A DNA stretch of 64,000 nucleotides from JAPOXR01 sp963662395. Its GTDB lineage: Bacteria; Pseudomonadota; Alphaproteobacteria; Rhodobacterales; Rhodobacteraceae. Below are positions 27,092 to 37,494 of this stretch, piece by piece. The stretch lies in assembly GCA_963662395.1 (NCBI GenBank), contig OY759511.1, positions 4,402,001-4,466,000 of the forward strand, written 5' to 3'. The first letter of the stretch is position 1; each line of letters starts with the position of its first letter. The position numbers and the translations under genes are program-made. The notes beneath the pieces are model-generated. The model saw only the letters and a program-made list of their open reading frames with translations, was not told the DNA's origin and did not search any database.

Positions 27092-28510
27092 AGCCGCCCC
27101 GCCGTGGCTTGCGCGACATCGGAGGTCATCGGATTGCCGGCGAACAGCGTCTTCCACCGCCGCGGTGCCGGCCCGTCCACCCGGCCGGCCGGGTGGTTGC
27201 CTGCACGAACGAGACCGTCGGCCGGCCAGGTGCGGGTATGGGTGCCCTGCATCCGGCAGGTGGCGATGAGGCCACCCGTGTTCCGGCATGCCCTGCGCCC
27301 GTCCCGGGCCGGGCAGACAGCCGGTTCCGCCGGCCGGGCCTGGCCGGGCGCAGCGCTCTCTCCACCAGGTTGACATCCGGTGGCACCTCCGGGTCTTCGA
27401 GGAACACTTCCGGCGTCGCCCGCCTGCAGGTGGCGTAGCCGATCGCCTTGCGGATCGGGCGCTTCGGTGCCGGCTCCGGATCCTTGCCTCTCGCCCGCAC
27501 CACTGCCGGAACCCGCCGGCCATCGCCGGGTGGCTGTCCTTCCGTTCCTCGAATTTCCTCCGGGCGTGCACCCGGCAGCCCTGATGCCCGACTGCTCCCT
27601 GGCGGGCGGCGGCATGGGCCTCGCAGGCGCCGGTGCCGGCGGGAGGTGGCAAACGGGAACACCACCTCGCCCCTCTCGCCGGGCACCGGCCGGAAGCAGC
27701 CCTTCTTCATCTTGCCGGGCTTGCCCGGATGCCGCCCGGCCCGGATCGGCGTCTCGTCCATCCGGATGATGGCGCTCTGCGGCACCGAATGCCACTGCGC
27801 GTCGTGGATCGGCAACAGCCGCCGATCGCCCGGCCCGCCCACAGGCTCGGCGAACCCCGGCCGGCATCCGGTGCCGGCGATGGAGCGGCAGGTGCCGGGC
27901 GAAGCTGCCTGCCGGCATTCCGGCGACGAAGGAGACATCCGCGCAGCTGTTCCCGAACACGCTCCCGCCGGCCGGCGCGCTCACCAGGACACCCGATTCC
28001 CTGATCCGGGCCTTCCGGCAGTGATGGCGGATCACCACATGCCGGCTGCGAGCGTGGCCGGCTTGCAGCACACCCGCCCGGAGACGATCTCGCACGTATC
28101 CCCGGCCGGCCCCCCGATCTCCGGCGGCGTCACGTCGATGTCGATGACCGGCGCCTGGCCATCGTGGCGCCGACCGGTGTCGTCCACCGCATCGCCGCGC
28201 GCCCTTGCGCGGCCGGGCCTGCCGCCGGGCCGCTTGCTGCCGACGGCGGATCCTTCCTCCCGCTCCGGGTCATCGCCGGCGCGCTTCTCCGGGCGCGAGC
28301 CGTGGAGGTCGCGCTGCATCCGGGCGATCCGGGCGGTGAGAGCGGTGATCGTGGCTGCCGCCTCGGCCTTGTCCGACGCCAGCCGCCCGGACCGCGCGAT
28401 CAGCGATCGGAGCGCGTCTTCCGCCTCCGGCGACAGGGCGCCGCCGCCGAGCCGGCGGGACAGGTCGCGCCCCGCAGCCTCGAGCGGGCCGACATCGGAC
28501 GCAAGCGCTC
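27082..28510 (-). pseudogene. tnpC relic of IS66-like copy 3
   Basis: Same as the copy 2 relic: MDETPIRAG and NLVERALRP survive in one frame, and the coiled-coil N-terminus MQRDLHGSRPEKRAG in another. Confidence 0.77.
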
Positions 28511-28516
28511 ACTCCT

Positions 28517-29077
28517 CGGCGCCGGCTGCCATCATCGCCGCCGGCCGGTGATGCCCGGTGCACGCGGTCGGGAAAGAAGTCGAACCACGGCTTCCCGGTG
28601 ACGATTCCGGCCTGGTTGGCGAGCTGCAGCTCCAGCGAGCCCCGGCCTTCGAGCATCTCGCCGCAAGGGTCGGACGGACAGCCGGAGAGCATCACCCGGC
28701 AGGGCGCGCACAGGATGCCGGGAAGCTCCGCATGGTCCTCCCCGGTGCAGTCGTGGCGTCAGCGCCGGTCCGAGCGGCGCGTGGCCTGCAGGCAGGGCGG
28801 ATCGGCATGGACCGGCCCGCGGCCCCGGAAGTCGAATTCGGCGAGGAAGCGGTGGCAGCAGCCATGGTGGAGCTCGACCGGGCAGTCGCAGCGGAACCCG
28901 TCGATCGCCCGGCGGTCGGGATCGCAGCCGATATCGCGCAGCGCCGGCTTCTTGCGTTTCAGGATGGCGCCGCCGCCGGGACGAGTCTCGACATGGACGC
29001 CGTGCGGCGGCATCATGGCCATCAGCTTCTGGCAGAGCCCCGTTGTCGCCTTCGATCCGTGTCATGCTGCCATTGCC
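28517..29077 (-). pseudogene. Adenine methylase relic of IS66-like copy 3
   Basis: Same as the copy 2 relic, with RPGGGAILKRK and the altered catalytic motif DPPC. Confidence 0.78.
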
Positions 29078-29187
29078 GTCCCCCGCGGTGATTCGTCCTG
29101 ATGCAGGATCCGCAGGCGCAGCAGCCCATGATGTCGACCGGGAAACCGGCTCAAATCCAAAATCAACGCCGCAGTTTAACCGCTTAC

Positions 29188-29826
29188 CTTGCAGGACCAT
29201 GCGGCGGATCGGGCGCGCGGCCGGGTATTGCGGCCGAGCCGCAGCCGCTCGGTGAGGAGGCGCCCCGTGCGATTCGGCACGTGCAATGCCGGCGCCGCCT
29301 TCCTGCCGCGCCCGGGGACGGGACCGATGGCCGGCCTTCCGGGCCATGACCGCTGCGCAGCCGGCACCTGTCCCCGGTCCGGCTGGCCCTGTTGTCGAGG
29401 GTGCGGTGCGGCCGCCGGTCCCGTTCGCTCTCCTCTCCCCGTCCCTGCCGGTGATCGGCACGGTTTCCCTTGCGCCGGCGGCGCCGAGGCCGCACGGGAG
29501 CTGACACCGGGCACATGCGTCTGCCTGCCCCCTTCGTCGATGGCCGGACCGATGGTCCTGCCGCCGACGGCAATGCCGGACCCCCTTGCCAGCCATGCTC
29601 CGGGCCGGCGCCGATCATGATGCCGCGGATGCAAGTGATGCCCGGGCGCTGGTGCACGCCGCCGGCCGGCGGTCGCATGCCGGATGGTCCGGCCGATCTT
29701 CGGCGGTGCACCCGGGCGGTGATGCCCGTCCATGAGGGCGCGGAAGCGCCGCCCGCCCTCCGCTGCCACGGTCAGGCCCGCCGGATCCATTGCCGTCCTG
29801 ATTCGTGTTTCGGTCAGGTGCGCCAC
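29188..29826 (-). mobile_element. Unidentified GC-rich relic interrupted by IS66-like copy 3
   Basis: A long minus-strand frame without a stop is open here, but I cannot assign it. It starts with a segment (HLTETRIRTAMDPAGLT) vaguely like the N-terminus of a tyrosine recombinase, then loses all resemblance. Together with 26120-26347 it flanks copy 3, so it is probably another old IS. The frame may simply be open because of the high GC. Confidence 0.3.
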
Positions 29827-30398
29827 GAGCGGTCCGGTGGGGGCAGATCGACTCTCTTGCGAATTCCCTGCGGGACATGTGAAGGGGTCGGGGGGAATCC
29901 GTCCTGCGGAGACCTTGCGCGGATCTGCCTGTTTGTTGTCCGTGTCCTTTACCCGGGGGCATGAGCGCTCCTCCAGTTCAGAACCAGTTTGCGCACTTTC
30001 CCGGTCCGGTTTTTCCTTTTGTCTCCGGGCGTGATGAAAAGCGGCGCGGATTGGAAAACGGAAAAATAAGCTGGGGAGCGTGAGACACTGAAGTCCGGCA
30101 CTGGCCGTGCGGACAGGATCAACACCTCACACACCGGGCAAGAACAGGTGCTTCACGGCGGCCGACATTGTCCAGGGCGGTTGCCTGCCCGTTCGATGAC
30201 AGGCCCGGTGACTGCCCTTTCTCTGCCCTGTTCAGGAAGAATTGCCTCGCCGGTCGTCAAGAGCCGGGCAATTTGCGGTTGTCCACAGCAGAATCCTCTT
30301 GACGGGCCAAGGTCGTGCAACCGACCGCACGATTTCAACCGGATCAAGTGATTGAAGTTGCAGCGAAACCCTGGATCTCATCAATTCCCGGAAAATTG
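29827..30398. other. Gene-free stretch downstream of the amidohydrolase
   Basis: About 570 bases with no convincing gene. Composition falls from very GC-rich to average across it. I do not see a clear intrinsic terminator. Confidence 0.35.
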
Positions 30399-31775
30399 TC
30401 ATGCCTCCACTTGGCCCCGCTTGAACCAGCCCGTTGTACGGCGTGGAACATACCGGCCGACCCCAGGTTGACTGCAAATCTCCTTGCCGTCCCATCCAAG
30501 TTCTCCGCGAAGATAGCTTCGTGCGACGCGAACGGAGAATTCCCGCCCGTGAAAGGGGCTCCAGTTCAAGCCGTCATGGGCCAGGGTCTCGTCCCACGCG
30601 AATTGCCCCTTCTCGAGAACGATCAGGTCAGCATCAAGCCCAACAGCGATCCGGCCTTTCCGGTCATCCAGTCCAAAGAAACAGGCAGGGCGCGCGCACA
30701 ATTGTTCCGCGGCCAGGCGCGCGGCATCAAGCCCGCGCCTCTCGGCGCTTGTGAAAAAGGCAGGCAACAAGGTTTCAACGCCAGGGATGCCGGCACCGGC
30801 ATCAAAGATGGATCCGGTCAGCTTGTTGTCGATAGGCCAACTGGAATGGTCGGACGAGATGAAGCCAACCTTGCCGGACTTGACTGCTTCCCAGAGCGGT
30901 CCGATCTGACCTGGCCGAATGGGCGGGTTCACCTTCATCCTGGCACCCAGGGCTTCTCCGTCGTTCTCCGGATCGAACCACAGATAGTGAACGCAGAGCT
31001 CGCCGGTGGCCCGTGCCCCAAGTCCAGAGAAGCTCTCCACGAGATCAAATCCGGCACCCGTCGACAGGTGAACGATATGCACGTGCGCTCCCGTTGCCAG
31101 ACCGAGCGCAAGAAAATGGCCGGTTGCAGCCAATTCGGCCGCGGGTGGTCGGCTTTCAGAATGGGCAACGATCCCGTCCAGACCACGGGTGCGCGCCCGT
31201 TCAATCCGCGCAAGCACGATTTCCTGGTCTTCGTTGTGCAGGCAAAGAGGGAGATCACCGCCAGCCAGAACTTCCAGCAGGTCAAGCCTCAGGTCAGAGG
31301 AAATCCGCGGGAATCTGGTCGGACTGCTTTCGAAAGAGGAAATCTTGAATCCAACGACACCGCCATCGATCAACGCTTCCAGGTTTGTCGTGCCTGTGTC
31401 GGACGTTGCCGTTCCGTACAGAGCCACATCAGCGTGAGCGTAGTTCGCGATCGCATCAATCTTGGCGTTCAGTCGACTCGCACGGTCCAGTGGCAATGGG
31501 TCATCATAGGGCATGTCCACGAGCGTTGTTACGCCGCCGGCTATCGCGGACCGCGTCGTGTCGCCCAGCCCCTTCAACCCGTTATAGCTGCACGAATGGG
31601 TTTGCCCATCGACAATGCCCGGCAAAACAAGGGCATCGCCGGCGTCATGAGCCTCGGTTGCGCCAGGTGGCTTTCCAGAGCCGATTTCGGCAATCCGTCC
31701 GTTCTTCACGGCAACCCACCCATTCTCGATCAGATCGCCTCCAGTCACGATCTGTCCGCAAAGAACCAAATCCAT
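30399..31775 (-). CDS. Cyclic amidohydrolase (allantoinase/dihydroorotase/hydantoinase-like)
   Basis: 458 residues of the amidohydrolase superfamily. LPGIVDGQTHSCSYNG near residue 50 stands where DxHxH binds the metals, but the first His is Gln. The other ligands look present: the carboxylated Lys in GGVVGFKISSF near 148, LCLHNED, HVHIVHLS and SSDHSSW. The C-terminus has the family's GRIAVGLDADLIVLEKG. It likely opens a cyclic ureide or imide ring. It follows the racemase gene with a one-base gap and ends the minus-strand operon that includes the peptide-type ATPase, so it probably acts on an imported compound. The Gln substitution leaves the metal state open. Confidence 0.85.
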   Translation of the reverse strand: MDLVLCGQIVTGGDLIENGWVAVKNGRIAEIGSGKPPGATEAHDAGDALVLPGIVDGQTHSCSYNGLKGLGDTTRSAIAGGVTTLVDMPYDDPLPLDRASRLNAKIDAIANYAHADVALYGTATSDTGTTNLEALIDGGVVGFKISSFESSPTRFPRISSDLRLDLLEVLAGGDLPLCLHNEDQEIVLARIERARTRGLDGIVAHSESRPPAAELAATGHFLALGLATGAHVHIVHLSTGAGFDLVESFSGLGARATGELCVHYLWFDPENDGEALGARMKVNPPIRPGQIGPLWEAVKSGKVGFISSDHSSWPIDNKLTGSIFDAGAGIPGVETLLPAFFTSAERRGLDAARLAAEQLCARPACFFGLDDRKGRIAVGLDADLIVLEKGQFAWDETLAHDGLNWSPFHGREFSVRVARSYLRGELGWDGKEICSQPGVGRYVPRRTTGWFKRGQVEA

Positions 31776-31776
31776 C

Positions 31777-32442
31777 CTAACAACCTTCTCCGAAATAACC
31801 CATGTCCAGTTGTGTCACGGCAGTTGCAACAGCAGCCTGAACAGGATCGACCACCGGCAAGCCAAGAACGGCCTGAAGGCGGTCGCGCTGCTTTCCCATT
31901 CCGGCGCAGCCGAGTATGACTACGTCCGCGCCATCCCGGTCCCGTAGCGCCATCCCGGTTTCAATGACCGCCCGTGTGATGCCTCCGTCGGAACTTGCTT
32001 CCGATACGCCCATGTTCACCGGCCTGTCACCGGCAAGTCTCCGCGCTATCCTGAGTTTCTCGAGATGACGGGCATGCCTCGAAACCGAGGTCGGGCCGAG
32101 GGAGATCACTCCAAAACGCCTGCCAAGCTGCAGGGCAGCATAGTAAGCGGCCTCGGCGACCCCGATGACCGGAACAGTGACAAGGGTTCTGGCTGCCTCC
32201 ACACCGGGATCTGAAAAACAGGCGACAATAATGGCGTCTGCACTGCAACGCCGGGTATGGTCCAAGACCATCGGAACCACTTCTGCGACGTGGGCATCCG
32301 ACTCGATCCCTTCCGGCGCCGTCGGAATGTAGCCGCAGGTGATCCTGTGCCGTGTGACGGTGCGCAGCGGTTCAATGCAACTGTCGATGGAAGCTGTTAC
32401 ACGGGCCGATCCGTTTGGATTGAGGACGAAGATCTCTCTCAT
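31777..32442 (-). CDS. Aspartate/hydantoin/allantoin racemase family protein
   Basis: 221 residues. The opening IFVLNPNGSARVT, and the paired cysteines in IVACFSDPG near residue 75 and VVILGCAGMG near 177, are those of the Asp/Glu/hydantoin racemase family (Dcg1/HyuA type), where two Cys act as acid and base. Together with the adjoining amidohydrolase it would supply one enantiomer of a hydantoin or ureide ring for hydrolysis. It starts 32 bases after the transporter ATPase gene. Confidence 0.9.
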   Translation of the reverse strand: MREIFVLNPNGSARVTASIDSCIEPLRTVTRHRITCGYIPTAPEGIESDAHVAEVVPMVLDHTRRCSADAIIVACFSDPGVEAARTLVTVPVIGVAEAAYYAALQLGRRFGVISLGPTSVSRHARHLEKLRIARRLAGDRPVNMGVSEASSDGGITRAVIETGMALRDRDGADVVILGCAGMGKQRDRLQAVLGLPVVDPVQAAVATAVTQLDMGYFGEGC

Positions 32443-32474
32443 GGGATGTCCTTCGAACGCGCAGCGATTGCAGG

Positions 32475-34361
32475 CTAGCTGCCGGCCATTACAAGATGAC
32501 CCGGGCCAGCTTGTCGATAGTCACGTTTCGGGGGTACATAATCGGGGGGCCGGATCGGACTCTTCAACTCGGTCGGCGGGATATCCTGTCGATGCAGCCT
32601 TCGCGCCGGATCAGGTATTGGCACCGACGACAACAAGCGCCTGGTATAGGGGTGTTGGGGCGAACTGAAGACCGCGTAGCGGGGGCCGATTTCAACAATC
32701 TCACCTAGCAGCATCACCGCAACCCGGTGGCTGACACGCTCAACGACAGCCATGTCGTGCGAGATGAACAGGTATGAAAGGCCAAGTCTCTCCTGCAGTT
32801 CCATCATCAGGTTCACAACCTGGGCCTTGATGGTCGCGTCGAGCGCCGATACCGATTCATCGGCAACAATCAGGGCAGGATTGAGCGCCAGCGTGCGCGC
32901 GATCGCAATGCGTTGACGCTGGCCGCCGGAAAATTCATGTGGCCAGAGTTTGGCCATGTCTGGTGACAGCCCGACCTGTTCCAGAAGGGCAGAAACCCTT
33001 TTTCCCGCCTCTCGACGGGTTGCAATCCCGTGGTAAATCATTGGCTCCATGATCGCTGCACCGACCCGCATTCTGGGATTCAAGCTGGAGAACGGATCCT
33101 GGAAGATCATTTGCATCGACTGGCGCTGCCGGTTCATGGCCGAGGTGGAGAGCGTGCCAAGATTCTGCCCCGACATGACGACCTTGCCGCCACATGGCTC
33201 GACCAGGCGGAGGATGGAACGCCCCGTGGTTGACTTTCCGCAACCCGATTCTCCGACCAGCGCCAGTGTTTCGCCTTGCGCCACGTCAAATGATACGTCT
33301 TCGACAGCATGGATGCGCCCCACGACCCGGCCGATCAGGCCCTTGCGAATATCGAACCGCGTTGTCAGGTCCTGGACACTCAGCAATGGAGGCGCCTGGC
33401 GATTCACGCTGTCGCGTCGATGCACGGAATTCGATTTCGAAGAAGAGCCAGGCAAACTGTAGGATTGAGGCGAAGATGTGTGCGCCATTTCGCCCAGGCG
33501 CGGAGCAGCTGCCAACAAGGTTCGCGTATAGTTCGTTTGGGGATTTGAGAAGACTTCACTCGTGCTCCCCTGTTCCAGCATCCTGGACCGGAACATGACG
33601 ACTGTCCTGTCCGCGGTTTCCGCGACCACGCCCATGTCGTGGGTAATGAACAGGACTCCCATTTCCTGTTCGTCCTGAAGTTCCTTGATGAGCTGAAGAA
33701 TCTGGGCCTGGATCGTTACGTCAAGTGCTGTTGTGGGTTCATCCGCAATCAGCAGCCGCGGGCGGCAGGCAAGGGCGGTCGCGATCATCACGCGCTGCAA
33801 CATGCCACCGGACATTTCGTGCGGGTATTCGCGCGCACGCATGGCCGCGGCCGGAATCCGAACCCTGTCCATCAGTCGGACGGCTTCTCTCAATGCCTTT
33901 CGCCTGGCCATTCCCTGGTGCCGTTCCAGCGATTCGGCAATTTGCCTGCCAACGGAATAGACCGGGTTGAGGCTGGTCATCGGCTCCTGAAAGATCATGG
34001 CTATCCGATTGCCACGAAACTGTTCCATTTCCTTGTCGGAAAGGCGAAGAAGGTCGGCTCCGTCAAGGAAGGCCTGACCCGTGACACGAGTGGATTTCCG
34101 GGGTAGCAGTCCCATGATCGACAAAGCGGTAACACTCTTTCCTGAACCGGATTCACCGACCAGGGCAACGGTGTTGCCAACCCCGATATCAAAACTCACA
34201 CCATCGACAACCGTGTTCCATCCACCGGCTTGCCGAAAGGAAGCAACCAGGTTTCTTACGGAGAGGACACTCAACCTGCCGAGTTCCCCTTCGGAATTCG
34301 ACGCAGCTGCTGATTCAGTGCATGCAATTGGCAATTTCCACGTTCTGGTGATACTTGGCAT
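32475..34361 (-). CDS. Double-domain ABC ATPase of a dipeptide/oligopeptide-type importer (DppD-DppF fusion)
   Basis: About 628 residues with two complete ATPase domains. Domain 1 has Walker A GESGSGKSVTAL near 64 and signature MSGGMLQRVMIATAL near 180. Domain 2 has GESGCGKSTTGRS near 369 and FSGGQRQRIAIARTLAL near 475. Each ends with the oligopeptide ATPase tail (NPQTNYTRTLLAA and SPQHPYTRRLLSS). The start is uncertain: ATG 34361 has no good ribosome site, and a TTG near 34277 after AAGGGGAA is possible. It is divergent from the rhodanese gene. The matching permeases and binding protein are at 39.2-42.6 kb. Confidence 0.92.
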   Translation of the reverse strand: MPSITRTWKLPIACTESAAASNSEGELGRLSVLSVRNLVASFRQAGGWNTVVDGVSFDIGVGNTVALVGESGSGKSVTALSIMGLLPRKSTRVTGQAFLDGADLLRLSDKEMEQFRGNRIAMIFQEPMTSLNPVYSVGRQIAESLERHQGMARRKALREAVRLMDRVRIPAAAMRAREYPHEMSGGMLQRVMIATALACRPRLLIADEPTTALDVTIQAQILQLIKELQDEQEMGVLFITHDMGVVAETADRTVVMFRSRMLEQGSTSEVFSNPQTNYTRTLLAAAPRLGEMAHTSSPQSYSLPGSSSKSNSVHRRDSVNRQAPPLLSVQDLTTRFDIRKGLIGRVVGRIHAVEDVSFDVAQGETLALVGESGCGKSTTGRSILRLVEPCGGKVVMSGQNLGTLSTSAMNRQRQSMQMIFQDPFSSLNPRMRVGAAIMEPMIYHGIATRREAGKRVSALLEQVGLSPDMAKLWPHEFSGGQRQRIAIARTLALNPALIVADESVSALDATIKAQVVNLMMELQERLGLSYLFISHDMAVVERVSHRVAVMLLGEIVEIGPRYAVFSSPQHPYTRRLLSSVPIPDPARRLHRQDIPPTELKSPIRPPDYVPPKRDYRQAGPGHLVMAGS

Positions 34362-34381
34362 AATGAAGGCAAGGGCGCGTG

Positions 34382-35248
34382 ATGGGCAAGCAAGAATTGC
34401 TGGAACTGCGAAAGAGAACATTGGTCGCGCCAGCCGATTTATTGAAAATGATGCAGGGTGACAATCCGCCGTCAATTCTGGCTGTACAATCCGTTTGTCC
34501 TTACACAGGCAAGGATTCGCAGTGCGGCCGGTGGATTCCGGGCGCCGTCGATGCCGAGGCCTATTCCGACTTTGCAGCCAGGGCGACCGCGACCAGCGGG
34601 GACCGACCGTTGCCGGACATTGCTAATCTGCAAAAGGCGGCCCGTTCCTGGGGGTTGTCACATGGCCGGACCGTTGTGCTCTACGACAGGGACCGCAGCT
34701 TGACCGCCGCGAGAGGATGGTGGGTGCTGAAATGGGCAGGTCTCACTGATGTCCACGTCCTGGATGGCGGGTTGTCGGGGTGGCTGGCGGAAGATCTTCC
34801 CGTGTCGCGGGAAAGAGTGAGTCCCCCTTCCAGTTCAATAGATCTGACACCGGGGAACATGCCCGAGTTCGGAGCGGACGAAGCACAGTTCTTCATCAGT
34901 GAAGGGGTCTTGCTTGATGCAAGGATCCGCTCGAACTACATCGGCGGTGCACGGGCCGGAGGGGATCCAAAACGCGGTCACATCCCCGGCTCTGTCAGCG
35001 CCCCCGCTCCTGACAACGTAACCGACTACGGGAATTTCGCGGACAGCGAAACGCTCCGGGAGATGTATCTGGGGTATGGCATTGACGGGAATCGACCTGT
35101 CGGAGTCTATTGCGGGGCAGGGATGTCGGCAGCCCATACCGTCCTGGCCTTGGCCACGATCGGAATCGACGCCGCCATGTATCCCGGATCCTGGTCGCAA
35201 TGGGTTACCGACCCCGAGAGACCGGTACGGCGCGGAGCAAGACCCTAG
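34382..35248 (+). CDS. Two-domain rhodanese-type sulfurtransferase
   Basis: 288 residues. The N-terminal rhodanese domain ends in TVVLYDRDRSLTAARGWWVL and GLTDVHVLDGGLSGWLAE. The C-terminal domain has LLDARIRSNYIGG and GHIPGSVSAPAP, and ends with the active-site loop VGVYCGAGMSAAH, Cys about 244. This is the tandem organisation of thiosulfate or 3-mercaptopyruvate sulfurtransferases. The loop CGAGMSA differs from the usual CGSGVTA. It is divergent from the ATPase gene; about 90 bases downstream the large IS begins. Confidence 0.9.
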   Translation: MGKQELLELRKRTLVAPADLLKMMQGDNPPSILAVQSVCPYTGKDSQCGRWIPGAVDAEAYSDFAARATATSGDRPLPDIANLQKAARSWGLSHGRTVVLYDRDRSLTAARGWWVLKWAGLTDVHVLDGGLSGWLAEDLPVSRERVSPPSSSIDLTPGNMPEFGADEAQFFISEGVLLDARIRSNYIGGARAGGDPKRGHIPGSVSAPAPDNVTDYGNFADSETLREMYLGYGIDGNRPVGVYCGAGMSAAHTVLALATIGIDAAMYPGSWSQWVTDPERPVRRGARP

Positions 35249-35326
35249 TTCCAGAGCAGTCCACCTGGATATGCCGCCAGCTGGACAGCCGTCATGGAAA
35301 CGAGTTCTTGAGGCACTTTGGAGAAG

Positions 35327-35339
35327 GGATCATTGCTCA
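35327..35339. repeat. Left direct repeat flanking the ISAs1/DUF4338 element
   Basis: GGATCATTGCTCA, repeated at 39049-39061 on the other side of the element. It is slightly longer than the 8-10 bases usual for ISAs1. Confidence 0.8.
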
Positions 35340-35644
35340 AGGCCATTCAAAAGTCGCAACTCCACCGTTTGACATGCAATTCGGCCCCTGCCTGCCATCC
35401 AGGCCGCCATTTTGCCGGCCTTCCGACATCGGTGCCATGATCCGGCCGGCCATCCGGAAGTGATGATGCCATGGGATCGGCCATCATGGCCGACATCTCT
35501 CCCGATACCGGCATTCCGCTCGCCGGGGTCGAGATCCGCCTCGTGCACGGCATGGACGAGAAGGCATGCCGGGATGCATTGGTGCGCGAACATCACTACC
35601 TGCCCTGGCGCCGCCTCTTCGGCAAGGCGCTGCACCATGTTGCC

Positions 35645-37240
35645 AGTAATTCTAATTATTCCATCATGTCTTGACTTTCAGCATATTCAGTCTGTGTTCG
35701 GGGGGCTTGTGCATGGCCGGCACAGGGTGCCGGCGGTGCTTCACGGAGGCTGCGCCGGAAGCTCGTCGGTGGCGATGGTCACGAGGAACTGGTCCCAGCC
35801 GACGAAGACGACATGATTGACCAGGATCTTCAGCTGGTCCAGCATCCGGTAGCGGGCGACCCACCGCCGGCGAGCGGCCTGCCATCGGCTGCAGACCATC
35901 CGGCTTGCGCTCTGCATGAGGAGAGCAATCAGGTTGAACATCGCCAGCACGCTGGAGAGGGTCGATTCTCCATGGCCGAAGTTGTGCTCGAGATGGTAAA
36001 ATTTCTTGAGCTCCAGGAACACCGAGTTTTCGACCGTCCAGCGAGTGCGGGCACATTCGGCCGGCCCGGCGATGTTGTCCCTGGTGATGGTGATGTCGGT
36101 GGCAAAGGTGCCGTGATATGTCTGCTTGCCGGTCTCCGAGGTCTCGGCGGCCCCGAGCCGGTTCACCTTCATCGCTCCCGGGCCGTCCCTGATCGGCAGG
36201 TCATGCATCCACCGGTAGTGGAAATGGCGCTTGCGCTTGCCGCCGGCCCGTTCGGTCCGCCTGGCCTCGTTCATGCGGGCGCCATGAACATGTTCGTAAA
36301 GCGTGACATGGGATGACGGCAGGCAGACCGGCAGGAAGTTTCCTCCGGAGGCCCGGATCGCCTCGCAGACCGGCTGGCAGCAATGGAGATCATCACCCGA
36401 AGGGCCGGCTTCAGCCGTGCAGCCCGGGGCCCGACCCGTGCCAGCCACCGCTTGACGGCCGCCCGCTCGCAATCCTGCTTGTCATGGCCGTCCCGGGGCG
36501 TAATGAATTCCGGGGGCAATGGCAGCAGCTCGGCACTTCCCGGGGCAACGATGCTGGCCCCGACCATGGCGTGGAACTTGCGGATGCTGCCATCCTTCTG
36601 CTTCTGCGTCGAGCAGTTCGAACACTCGATCTCGGTCGAAGAGACGTATTCGGTGCCATCGAGCGCCACCAGCAGATGTCCGTTCAGCCGCCGCAGCGGC
36701 TCGAGCCTGTCCTTCTTCAGAAGTGTCCCGATCACGTGGTGGAGCCGCGGACCTGCATGCCCGGGAGGCACACCGTCCAGCATCTTCCGTACATGATTGT
36801 CGCACGGGATGTCATCGATGCCGAACAGGGTATGGGCATTGGCGCGTCCCTGGCGGGAGAGCATCTGCCGCTGGGCATGCAGGAAGGACGGCGATTGCAG
36901 GAACAGCCGGACATGGCGATGTCGTTCATCGGGATCCGGGCATTCCTGCCGGTTCTCCGGTCCGGAGCCCGGATGAGAGCTCGCGCATCACCGCCATGTA
37001 TCCGGACAAGGGTGTCATGTGCCCCATCCTGCATGGAACGATTCCTTGTACAAGAACAAGATGGGATCAAATGTGTTTTTTTTGCCTCGCAAGGGCATAT
37101 GCCCGGTGTTTCCTGCCCGCCAGGGGCGGCGAATCACCCCCCGGGGGCCGATCGGCCGCAGGGCCGTTTCCAGGAAAAAAATGACACCGATTCAGAAAGA
37201 CTTGTCAAAACAGTGCGATAGGGTCAAAATTAGAATTACT
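35645..37240 (-). mobile_element. ISNCY-type element inserted in the DUF4338 gene
   Basis: 1596 bp with 13-base perfect inverted repeats AGTAATTCTAATT at both ends, flanked by the 11-bp direct repeat ACCATGTTGCC (35634-35644 and 37242-37252; one extra base at the right). The insertion is unusually precise: removing it restores an open frame. Its single gene is broken. Confidence 0.88.
35741..36990 (-). pseudogene. ISNCY-family transposase, frameshifted
   Basis: Pieces in three minus-strand frames, in order: MNDIAMSG near 36935; then NAHTLFGIDDIPCDNHVRKM, GHLLVALDGTEYVSS and KQDCERAAVKRWLARVG (36271-36864); then DDLHCCQPVCEAIRASGGNF, KRHFHYRWMHDLPIRDG, RTRWTVENSVFLELKKFYHL and EHNFGHG (35741-36472). 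These match the DDE-type ISNCY transposases. At least two frameshifts separate the pieces. Confidence 0.82.
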
Positions 37241-37494
37241 GACCATGTTGCCATCCATGATGATCGCTGGCCGGCGCTCATCGGCCGGCAGGCCGGCGCC
37301 TTCAAGGTGGGGGTGCGCGACCGCTGGATCGGCTGGACGGCCGAACAGCAATTCTCCCGCCTGCATCTGGTGGCCGGCAATGCCCGCCATGTCCTCCCGG
37401 GCCGGGACCGGCCCCGCAACCTCGCCTCCCGGGTGCCGGCACTCAGCCTCGGGCGGCTTTCTGCCGACATGATGAAGGTGCATGGCTACCCGGC

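Larger units (their letters stand above)
26348..29187. mobile_element. Decayed IS66-family relative with methylase relic (copy 3, same as copy 2)
   Basis: 2840 bp, apparently base-for-base the same as 12806-15645, including all frameshifts. The flanking octamers CTTGCAGC and CTTGCAGG agree at seven of eight positions, as expected of an IS66 target duplication. A dead element therefore appears to have moved to a new place, presumably by transposase supplied in trans, unless recombination homogenised the copies. Confidence 0.87.

Noticed and set aside
29176..29826. Possible tyrosine integrase beginning HLTETRIRTAMD
   Set aside because: Only the first few residues resemble an integrase N-terminus. 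No catalytic Arg-His-Arg-Tyr pattern and no tRNA or attachment site was found.
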